Origin: an uncultured Rhodanobacteraceae bacterium | GTDB lineage: Bacteria; Pseudomonadota; Gammaproteobacteria; Xanthomonadales; Rhodanobacteraceae | Length of the DNA stretch: 5,506 nucleotides | Direction of reading: 5' to 3' | Assembly: GCA_937902695.1 (NCBI GenBank) | Contig: CALFNI010000278.1 | Span: 1-5,506, forward strand | In this document: positions 1 through 5,506 of the stretch, piece by piece | How the letters are laid out: each line of letters begins with the position of its first letter | Numbering within the stretch: position 1 is the first letter of the stretch | The notes under the pieces: model-generated | Told to the model about the DNA's origin: nothing | The model's input: only the letters and a program-made list of their open reading frames with translations | Database searches by the model: none | Made by a program: the position numbers and the translations under genes

Positions 1-558
1 CGGCGGCGTCTTGGCGACGCATCGGCGCAGCATCGACAACTGCCCGTCGTCCTTCGGCGTGCAGATGATGCGATCCATGATGTGGCCGTGCTGCGAGGCC
101 GCACGGTTGCAGCTCATGTTCGTCGCGCGAAGCCCGTAGGCGTCGATGAACTTGCGCGTCTCTGCCTGCACGGCGGGCAGCTGCTTGGGGTCGATCGCCT
201 TCTCGATCTTCTCGGCGGTGGAGCGGTATTCGTGTTCGTTGAACTCGGCGGCGACCTTGATCCATGCGTAGCCGGTGAAATCGTCGCGCGCGACGCCCTG
301 GCCAAGCAGGAACATGTGGCCGAGCATCCACTGGCTTTCCTTGTCGCCCGCGCACGCGGCCTTCTGCATCAGCGGGAACGCCTCGTCGTAGCGCTTGTTC
401 TCGTACGCGGTCTTCGCGTTATAGAGAAGGTCGGCGTAGACGCTGGGGAACACGCTGTCGAAGCCGGGGTCTGCGGGCGGATTCGCGGCGTGGGCGGTCG
501 TGGCGGCGATGGCGGCAATGACAACGGCTACGGCTCGCGTCGCGTTCAAGCAAGGCAT
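1..558 (-). CDS. Secreted Sel1-repeat-like protein, C-terminus beyond window
   Basis: This gene reads leftward from an ATG at 558-556 and stays open for 186 codons to the window edge, so its stop is not seen. Residues 1-24 look like a Sec signal peptide: an Arg at 8, a hydrophobic run at 9-19, and an AHA|A cleavage site near 24/25. Residues 48-105 carry a TPR/Sel1-type helical repeat: a KRYDEAFPLMQKAA helix, then AGDKESQWMLG, GQGVARDD and YAWIKVAAE. This is the usual Sel1 spacing of a small-residue helix, LG, GxGVxxD and a W/AA helix. Cysteines at 69, 150, 166 and 180 in a secreted protein suggest disulphides. GGAG nine bases before the ATG is a good ribosome binding site. Sel1-like repeats bind protein partners; the partner here is unknown. 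The plus-strand open frame over the same bases (82-669) is Arg/Gly-rich and looks like a shadow. The coding call is firm; the function is only a fold assignment. Confidence 0.82.
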   Translation of the reverse strand, partial: MPCLNATRAVAVVIAAIAATTAHAANPPADPGFDSVFPSVYADLLYNAKTAYENKRYDEAFPLMQKAACAGDKESQWMLGHMFLLGQGVARDDFTGYAWIKVAAEFNEHEYRSTAEKIEKAIDPKQLPAVQAETRKFIDAYGLRATNMSCNRAASQHGHIMDRIICTPKDDGQLSMLRRCVAKTPP

Positions 559-614
559 CGTGGTGTGCTCCCGTTTGTCCGTACGCCGGCTGGCGCGCGG
601 CGTATCCGGCGCAC

Positions 615-620
615 ATTTTA
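615..620 (-). promoter_or_regulatory. Candidate -10 element for the Sel1-like gene
   Basis: Read on the minus strand this is TAAAAT, five of six matches to TATAAT. It lies in a short AT-rich island (about 613-630) within otherwise GC-rich DNA. It is 56 bases upstream of the ATG at 558, giving a leader of about 50 nt. No convincing -35 box sits at 16-18 bp, so the call rests on the -10 and base composition alone. Confidence 0.35.
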
Positions 621-747
621 CAGTTTGATTGTCCGGTCCGGCACGCCATGCGGCGCGCCGCGGCTGTAAAGCCGGCGGGGGACGTCGCACCGCATCCCGC
701 GCGCCCGGCGACGGTTCGCTGTAGAGTGCGGGCCGGGGGGAGACGCG

Positions 748-2601
748 ATGCGCACGTTCGTATCGGAGTTGCGGCGCCGCAATGTCATTCGCGCCGCGGC
801 GTTCTATGCCGCTTCGGCCTGGCTCGCCGTGCAGGTCGCGACGCAGGTTTTTCCGTTCTTCGACGTGCCGACCTGGACGGTCCGCTGGATCGTCGTCGCG
901 GCCGTGATCGGCTTTCCGTTCCTGATCGCGTTCGCGTGGCTCTACGAGATCACGCCGCAGGGGTTGAAGCGCGAGAGCGAGATCGCTCGCGACGAATCGA
1001 TCGCGCGCGCGACGGGCCGCAAGCTCGATCGCTGGATCATCGCGACCATGGGCGTCGCGATCGTGCTGCTGCTGGCCAATCAGATCGTGGCGCATCGAAG
1101 CGAAAGCGTCGCGACGACCACGGCGGTGCCCGCGATCACGCGTCCTGCCGATGCGGCGCCCGCGAAATCGATCGCGGTGCTGCCGTTCACGGACCTCAGC
1201 CCCACGCACGACCAGGATTATTTCTCCGACGGCATGGCCGAGGAGCTGCTGAACGCGCTCGCCAAGCTCAGGGATCTCAAGGTCGCGGGCCGGACATCGT
1301 CGTTCTCGTTCAAGGGCAGGAACGAGGATCTGCGCACGATCGGCAAGGCCCTCGGCGTCGCCAACATCCTCGAAGGCTCGCTGCGCAAGCAAGGCGACAA
1401 GGTGCGCATCACGGCGCAGCTGATCCAGGTGTCCGACGGCTTCCATCTCTGGTCGGATACGTACGACGGCGACCTCGGCGACGTGTTCGCTCTGCAGGAG
1501 CGCATCGCCCACGCGATCGCCGACAAACTCGAGATCGTGCTGACCGGCGACGCTGCGCAGCGGATCGTCCCGGTGGCGACGTCGAATCCCGACGCCTATG
1601 CGCTTTATTTCAAGGCGACCGGCACGTTCAACCGTCGCGACGGCGCGCATTTTCCCGAGGCGATCGCTGAGCTCGAGCAGGCGATCGCGCTCGATCCGAA
1701 GTTCGCGCGCGCGCACGCGCGGCTCGCCGCGCTGATGGCGATCGCGCCGACCTACACGGTGCTGGATCCGGTCGCCGCCGTCGCCTCGGTGGAGACGCAC
1801 GCGCGCCTGGCGAGCGAGCTCGATCCGAAGCTCGCCGAGCCGTATGCCGCGCTCGGCCAGTCGCTCAGCATCCGCCGCCGTTACACCGAGGCGCGCGTGG
1901 CGTTCGAGCACGCGCGCGAGCTCGACAAGACCGATACCACCTCCGCGCTCTGGTACGCGACGGAGCTCGTGATGACGGGCTACGGCGAGCGCGGGAACGC
2001 CGTGCTCGACGATCTGCTCGCGATCGACCCCATGCTGCCGACCGCACTCCTCTGGCGCGGCGCGAGCTACAGCTATTTTGGCGATTACGCGCACGCCGAG
2101 CCGCTGTTGCGCCGCGCCGCGGACGCCAAGCTGATGTTCGCGGGCCTCGGGCTGTCGTACATCGCCGATGCGCGCAACGACAAGGCCGAGGCGATCGCGC
2201 AGCTGACCACGGCGTTCGGCGCGCTGGATTCGGGCTTGCCCAAGGAATGGAACGGCATGCTTGCCTCGGGCATCCTCGGCGACGCGTCGGCGCGCGCAGA
2301 CGCACTCGACGTCGTTCACCGCTATCTGGATGCAAAGCCGCGCGTCGTATCCGGCGTCGTCGTGTATGCGCTCATGCGGATGGGCGAACCCGGCCGCGCG
2401 CTTGCGATCATCGCGGACGGGTTCACCAGCAACGATGCCGTGTTCCTCGCGCTGATGTGGAGCCCGTACGGGCGCGACGTGCGCGCGTTGCCGGAGTTTT
2501 CCGCGTTCACGCGCCGCATCGGCTTCGCCGAGGTCTGGGACACGTACGGCGCGCCGGACGACTGCACGCGCGAGGGCGCGGGTAATTATGTCTGCCGATG
2601 A
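748..2601 (+). CDS. Inner-membrane TolB/FlgO-like domain protein with TPR repeats
   Basis: The 617-residue product begins with an Arg-rich cytoplasmic tip (ELRRRN). Three probable membrane helices follow at about 15-35, 44-66 and 95-115, with a charged cytoplasmic loop (67-94) between the second and third. By the positive-inside rule the rest is periplasmic. Residues 140-265 (SIAVLPF, YFSDGMAEEL, GVANILEGSLRK, ITAQLI, HLWSDTYD) form the TolB-N/FlgO-like domain often found in proteins annotated as adenylate-cyclase-like or TPR. Residues about 282-465 hold TPR-type helix pairs, for example EAIAELEQAIALDP and EARVAFEHARELD. Cysteines 606 and 616 close the protein, a tail typical of this family and consistent with a periplasmic disulphide. 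No cyclase, kinase or DNA-binding domain is present, so it is probably a scaffold or sensor. GGGGGGAGA lies five bases before the ATG and supports this start. It leads a possible three-gene run. Domain calls are strong; the biological role is unknown. Confidence 0.9.
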   Translation: MRTFVSELRRRNVIRAAAFYAASAWLAVQVATQVFPFFDVPTWTVRWIVVAAVIGFPFLIAFAWLYEITPQGLKRESEIARDESIARATGRKLDRWIIATMGVAIVLLLANQIVAHRSESVATTTAVPAITRPADAAPAKSIAVLPFTDLSPTHDQDYFSDGMAEELLNALAKLRDLKVAGRTSSFSFKGRNEDLRTIGKALGVANILEGSLRKQGDKVRITAQLIQVSDGFHLWSDTYDGDLGDVFALQERIAHAIADKLEIVLTGDAAQRIVPVATSNPDAYALYFKATGTFNRRDGAHFPEAIAELEQAIALDPKFARAHARLAALMAIAPTYTVLDPVAAVASVETHARLASELDPKLAEPYAALGQSLSIRRRYTEARVAFEHARELDKTDTTSALWYATELVMTGYGERGNAVLDDLLAIDPMLPTALLWRGASYSYFGDYAHAEPLLRRAADAKLMFAGLGLSYIADARNDKAEAIAQLTTAFGALDSGLPKEWNGMLASGILGDASARADALDVVHRYLDAKPRVVSGVVVYALMRMGEPGRALAIIADGFTSNDAVFLALMWSPYGRDVRALPEFSAFTRRIGFAEVWDTYGAPDDCTREGAGNYVCR

Positions 2602-2622
2602 TCCGGCATCGATGGGTGCGGC

Positions 2623-3159
2623 GTGACGGCGGCCGTCGTCGATCTCGATCTGCCGGCCGGGCTCCTCGTCGCCGCGGCGCTGGTCGGCGCCGTGCTCGCC
2701 GCCTTCTCGATCGCGCGGCTGCTGCGCGTGTTGCGCGCGAGCATCCTCGCGCGCCTGCCGGTCGTGCCGGAGCAGGACGTCCGCTTCGCCGCCGCCGGCA
2801 CGGCGATCCTCTGCATCGAGCAGCCGCACCTCGGCACGGCGTTCGCCGGCGTCGATTTCGCGATGCGCGACGACGACGGCCACGACGTGCCGTCGGCGCC
2901 GATCGTGTTTCGTTCGAAGGTCTCCGGCTTCTCGCGCGTGCGCCTTTCCGTGCGCGCGTTCGAGATTCCGCGCGCCGGCCGCTATCGGCTGACGGCGAGC
3001 GGCATCGCGCCGGGGCGCGACATGTCGCAGTCGTCGCTCGTGTTCGCGCGTCCGTTCGCGGGCGCGATGGTGCTGTGCATCCTCGGCATCACGCTCGGCG
3101 GCATGGCGCTGATCGCCGGCATCGTGCTGGCGTCGCTCCGGCTCGCCGGCAAGCTGTGA
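2623..3159 (+). CDS. Unrecognised two-helix membrane protein with central beta-rich domain
   Basis: I do not recognise this family. The 178-residue product has a hydrophobic helix at about 11-31, followed by a basic stretch (RLLRVLR), and a second at about 148-171. Between them lies a domain of roughly 100 residues with alternating polar and hydrophobic residues. It includes EIPRAGRYRLTASG (114-127), the pattern of a strand, a turn and a strand in a beta-sandwich. Positive-inside reasoning places the segment after helix 1 in the cytoplasm, but the basic content of the central domain makes the topology uncertain. The GTG at 2623 is the only usual start codon in this frame between the preceding gene's stop and the first helix; GATGGG upstream is a weak ribosome binding site. 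The start lies 21 bases after the TPR gene, so co-transcription and a shared membrane role are plausible. An overlapping frame from the ATG at 2598 is Arg-rich and looks like a shadow. Confidence 0.75.
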   Translation: MTAAVVDLDLPAGLLVAAALVGAVLAAFSIARLLRVLRASILARLPVVPEQDVRFAAAGTAILCIEQPHLGTAFAGVDFAMRDDDGHDVPSAPIVFRSKVSGFSRVRLSVRAFEIPRAGRYRLTASGIAPGRDMSQSSLVFARPFAGAMVLCILGITLGGMALIAGIVLASLRLAGKL

Positions 3160-3180
3160 CGTTCCGCACGTGACGCCCGG

Positions 3181-3216
3181 TCCCGTCGCGCGCACGCTCC
3201 GGCCGGTCGAACGGGA
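3181..3216 (+). promoter_or_regulatory. Inverted repeat that could cover the ribosome binding site of the ChaN-like gene
   Basis: TCCCGT at 3181-3186 is perfectly complementary to ACGGGA at 3211-3216, and the second arm contains the GGGA that serves the ATG at 3226. In RNA a flanking G-U pair and two more pairs past a bulged A could extend the stem. The 24-nt loop is itself GC-rich (GGCCGG). A six-base match is short for such GC-rich DNA and may be chance. Confidence 0.2.
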
Positions 3217-3225
3217 TGCTTCGCC

Positions 3226-4278
3226 ATGATCCTTGCCGGTGCCTTGCTGGCGCTGTCGCTTTCCGCAGCCGGACCCTACGACGCGATCGCCGGTCTTGCG
3301 AAGGTCTACGACAGCCATCCGCTGATCTTCATGGGCGAGTGGCACCGCAACGCGCAGCAGCATGCGTTCCTGCGCCGGCTCATCGGCGATCCGCGCTTCC
3401 TCTGCCGCACCGACGACATCGTCATCGAGTCGGGCAATGCGCGGCTGCAGCCCGTCGCCGACGCCTGGGCGTCGGGCAAGGACGTCGGCGAAGCCGAGCT
3501 CGTGAGCATGTACCGCGAGACCGCGGTTCCGTTCGCGTGGAACGCACCGATGTACCGGCAGTTCTACGAGACGGTGCGCGAGGTCAACGCCAGGCATCTC
3601 TGTCCGCATCCGGTGCGGCTCGTGCTGGGCGATCCGGCGTTCGACTGGGCAACGATCGAGACCGCCGACGATCTCAGGAAGGTCGCCGACCGCGACGCGT
3701 TCTACGCGACGGTCGTCGAGCGGGAAGTGCTGGCGAAGAAGCATCGCGCGCTGCTGGTTTCGGGCGCGCTGCACACGTTTCGCAGGTACCCGGCGCGGGC
3801 GCCGGGCGAGGACGGTTTCGACGAGCCGTCCGCAGCGCAGATCATCGCGAAGAAGCATCCGGGCGCGCTTTTCATCGTCGCGCTGGTGCCGACGCAGGCC
3901 GCGGCCGGGACGATGAAGATGCCGCCGCCGCCGAGCTTTCGCGTGCTGCGCGGCACGCCGCTCGCGAAGGTCGATTTCAGCATCATCGCACCGGCGTGGA
4001 AGGCCAAACCGGCCATCGTCAACGGCAAGCACGACTGGGCGCTCGAGGATTCGCACGCGTGGGCGCCGATGGGACAGGTCGTCGACGGCGTGCTCTATCT
4101 CGGCGGCGACGAGACGCGCGTGTTCCCGCCGCCGTCGATCTACCTCGAACCCGTGTACCAGAAGGAGCTGCGCCGGCGCATGCGCATCCTCAAGGCGTAC
4201 AACGGGCAGGATTTCGAGGTGATCCTCGACGACCTCATCAAGGAAGCGTCGGCGCCGGACGAGCGCGCGAAGCGCTGA
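3226..4278 (+). CDS. ChaN/EreA/Tiki-like superfamily protein, putative secreted
   Basis: The 350-residue product starts with a short hydrophobic leader (MILAGALLALSLSAAG), possibly a signal peptide, although it lacks the usual basic N-terminal residues. A GEWH motif at 37-40 follows, at the end of a beta strand (PLIFMGEWH) and before a helix containing His46. An acidic strand, DIVIES (64-69), comes next, and RALLVSGALH with a GxxH motif at 180-183. A GExH motif paired with a later GxxH after a hydrophobic strand is characteristic of the superfamily containing ChaN (haem-binding lipoprotein), EreA esterases and TraB/Tiki proteases. Which activity applies here cannot be read from sequence. Cys60 and Cys126 could pair if the protein is exported. 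The C-terminal third (about 225-340) has a Pro/Met-rich MKMPPPP segment and does not match any family I know. GGGA, nine bases upstream, supports the ATG, which is the only usual start in frame after the previous stop. The 3' end overlaps the convergent gene by 41 bp. Confidence 0.8.
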   Translation: MILAGALLALSLSAAGPYDAIAGLAKVYDSHPLIFMGEWHRNAQQHAFLRRLIGDPRFLCRTDDIVIESGNARLQPVADAWASGKDVGEAELVSMYRETAVPFAWNAPMYRQFYETVREVNARHLCPHPVRLVLGDPAFDWATIETADDLRKVADRDAFYATVVEREVLAKKHRALLVSGALHTFRRYPARAPGEDGFDEPSAAQIIAKKHPGALFIVALVPTQAAAGTMKMPPPPSFRVLRGTPLAKVDFSIIAPAWKAKPAIVNGKHDWALEDSHAWAPMGQVVDGVLYLGGDETRVFPPPSIYLEPVYQKELRRRMRILKAYNGQDFEVILDDLIKEASAPDERAKR

Positions 4279-5359
4279 CGTTCGCGGACATGTCGCGGGT
4301 CCACCGTTCGTAAAGGATGCTGCCGAAGTAGTACCCGGCGCCGAACGCAACGGCCATGCCTTTCGTGCCGCGTGGTACGCGCCGATCGAACTGGCGCCGA
4401 AGCGTGAAGACGCAGCTCGCCGAGCTGAGGTTGCCGTATTCCTCGAAGGTGTCGACCGAATCCGCCAGCTGGGCTTTGGAGAGCCCGAGGATGTCGGCGC
4501 GCGCGAATTGCCTCAGTACCGGCAGCCCGCCCTGGTGGATCGCCCAGTCGCGCACGTCGTCCGCGGCGAGGCCGTGTTTCGCCAGCAGGGGGCGCACGCA
4601 TTGCGAGGCGACGAGACCCGGCATCGTTCCGCCGACGTCCTCGCCCACCAGGAAGTGGCCGTTGCGCATGCTGATTGTGTCGCCGAGCTCGAAGCCGGTG
4701 CGCACGTCGATGATCCTCAGCGCGGTGTCGAAGCGTCCGATCATCGATCCCGGAACGACAAGAACCGCCGCGGCGCCGTCGCTGAAGAGGAGGTGCGCGC
4801 GAAGGCTCGCGCGAAAACCCTCGCTTTCGCGCCGGCAAACGGGTCGATAGGCCCAGGTGCACTGCTCGAGCACGATAACGAGCGCGGCGCTGCCGGTTCG
4901 CCGGCAGAAATCCGCCGCGGACTCGATCTGCAGGATGCCGGCCGCGCATCCGTAATGGGGCAGCTCCTGCGGCGCCGCGCGCAGATCGAGGCCTTCTTCG
5001 CGTGCGACCTGGCAGGCGAGATTGGGGAGGACGTCGACATGGGAGGAAATGTTGTACGCGACGCTGAGGAATCCGATCTCGCTCCGCGGCAGCATGATCG
5101 ACACCGCGTCGATCAAGGCGCCGCACCAACGCTGCGGGGTGTGGCAGTCGGCGACGAGGCGTTTGGACGGATAGGCGTCGAAGTCGAGCACCGAGGAGAA
5201 CGTGCTGACGCCGGTGCTCCTGCACGCGCGCGTCGCGAGCGTCCGGATGTCGTCCGCAATGCCGGGCTGGCCGTAGACGCGGCCGAGGACGTCCTCGGCG
5301 CGATAGCGTGGAGGCAGGAGCGTCGCGATATCGACCACGAACACGTCGTCGTTGCGCAT
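4238..5359 (-). CDS. Thiolase-fold condensing enzyme, type III PKS / KAS III-like
   Basis: The 373-residue product is close in length to chalcone synthase (about 390) and carries the condensing-enzyme triad: Cys138 in HYGCAAG, His275 in IHQGG and Asn310 in EYGNLSSAS. The spacings Cys-His 137 and His-Asn 35 are close to those of chalcone synthase (139 and 33). LLFSDGAAAVLVV (190-202) matches the LFGDGAA strand, with Phe192 at the conserved gatekeeper position. The N-terminal VDIATLLPP resembles the opening strand of bacterial type III PKSs. The C-terminal AVAFGAGYYFGS (336-347) resembles the FabH end more than the GFGPG loop of plant enzymes. Such enzymes condense an acyl-CoA or acyl-ACP starter with malonyl units; the substrate is not predictable here. 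I chose ATG 5359 because homology begins almost at once and a weak GAG lies eight bases upstream. ATG 5374 and TTG 5422 are in-frame alternatives. The plus-strand frames over this gene are shadows. Confidence 0.88.
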   Translation of the reverse strand: MRNDDVFVVDIATLLPPRYRAEDVLGRVYGQPGIADDIRTLATRACRSTGVSTFSSVLDFDAYPSKRLVADCHTPQRWCGALIDAVSIMLPRSEIGFLSVAYNISSHVDVLPNLACQVAREEGLDLRAAPQELPHYGCAAGILQIESAADFCRRTGSAALVIVLEQCTWAYRPVCRRESEGFRASLRAHLLFSDGAAAVLVVPGSMIGRFDTALRIIDVRTGFELGDTISMRNGHFLVGEDVGGTMPGLVASQCVRPLLAKHGLAADDVRDWAIHQGGLPVLRQFARADILGLSKAQLADSVDTFEEYGNLSSASCVFTLRRQFDRRVPRGTKGMAVAFGAGYYFGSILYERWTRDMSANVSASRARPAPTLP

Positions 5360-5463
5360 GGGGCACGCTCGCATCGGAGGATTGCGCCCTTGGAATACGC
5401 GGTTCCGCGCAAAAACGGACAAGTCTGCACGTTACAAGGATCAAGCCGACCCGATGGGAATGC

Positions 5464-5505
5464 CTAGGCGCAGCGCAACGCGGACGTCAGCCCTTCGATT
5501 TCAGC
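5464..5505 (-). CDS. Possible C-terminal end of an upstream minus-strand gene
   Basis: From the window edge one minus-strand frame reads AEIEGLTSALRCA and stops at TAG (5466-5464). Ten of its thirteen sense codons end in G or C, which fits local coding bias. If real, the parent gene lies upstream of the condensing enzyme on the same strand, about 100 bases away. Thirteen codons are too few to identify a product. Two competing readings exist: a minus frame ending in TGA at 5489-5487, and a plus-strand start at ATG 5454. Both are less well supported by codon use. Confidence 0.28.
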   Translation of the reverse strand, partial: AEIEGLTSALRCA

Positions 5506-5506
5506 C

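Noticed and set aside
82..669. Plus-strand open frame of 195 codons
   Set aside because: Its product is low-complexity Gly/Arg/Val-rich with no domain. It lies opposite a minus-strand gene with signal peptide, Sel1-like repeat and ribosome binding site.
722..727. TAGAGT as a -10 box for the TPR gene
   Set aside because: Only four of six bases match, no -35 lies at the right distance, and the start of transcription would fall on the ribosome binding site.
1000..2300. Many GCGATCGC-like octamers
   Set aside because: They fall within codons for Ala-Ile-Ala and similar, in line with strong GC3 codon use; there is no regular spacing or intergenic placement.
2598..3173. ATG overlapping the TPR gene stop (ATGA), leading to a 191-codon frame
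   Set aside because: The overlap looks like translational coupling, but the product is dominated by Arg and has no hydrophobic segments. The GTG 2623 frame gives clean membrane helices instead.
4140..5444. Minus-strand open frame of 434 codons in another frame
   Set aside because: The translation is Arg/Pro/Ala-rich with no motif and overlaps the motif-bearing frame; it is a GC-driven shadow.
5423..5460. TTGATC near 5440 as a -35 box for the condensing enzyme
   Set aside because: No acceptable -10 follows at 16-18 bp, so the promoter of this gene was left uncalled.
4508..5467. Plus-strand open frame of 319 codons
   Set aside because: It is fully antisense to the condensing enzyme, whose catalytic motifs prove the minus strand. 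Long antisense frames are expected at this GC content.

Overview
The window is very GC-rich, densely coding DNA with strong G/C bias at third codon positions. The gene types point to a high-GC Gammaproteobacterium, most likely in or near the Xanthomonadales (Rhodanobacteraceae-like). These types are a three-helix membrane protein with a TolB-like domain, TPRs and a C-terminal cysteine pair, and a secreted Sel1-repeat protein. The taxonomic assignment is inference. No tRNA, rRNA, insertion sequence, integrase, CRISPR array or toxin-antitoxin pair is visible.

Layout, left to right. (1) Positions 1-558, minus strand: N-terminal 186 residues of a secreted Sel1-like protein that runs off the left edge; a candidate promoter lies at its 5' side. 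(2) Positions 748-2601, plus: a 617-residue inner-membrane protein with three N-terminal helices, a TolB/FlgO-like domain and a TPR region. (3) Positions 2623-3159, plus, GTG start: an unrecognised 178-residue protein with two membrane helices flanking a probable beta-rich domain. (4) Positions 3226-4278, plus: a 350-residue protein with the paired GExH and GxxH motifs of the ChaN/EreA/Tiki/TraB superfamily. (5) Positions 4238-5359, minus: a condensing enzyme of the thiolase fold that mixes chalcone synthase (type III PKS) and FabH (KAS III) signatures; its 3' end overlaps gene 4 tail to tail by 41 bp. (6) At the right edge, a 13-codon minus-strand stretch ending in TAG at 5464-5466 may be the end of the next gene.

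Genes 2, 3 and 4 share a strand with gaps of 21 and 66 bp, so they could form one transcription unit. The first two look like envelope proteins and the third has a hydrophobic leader. Nothing in the sequence fixes a shared pathway. The condensing enzyme is the most distinctive gene: its Cys-His-Asn triad is intact, but it carries HQGG where type III PKSs have HPGG and a FabH-like C-terminal glycine loop. No defence, mobile or other clearly new multi-gene system was found.
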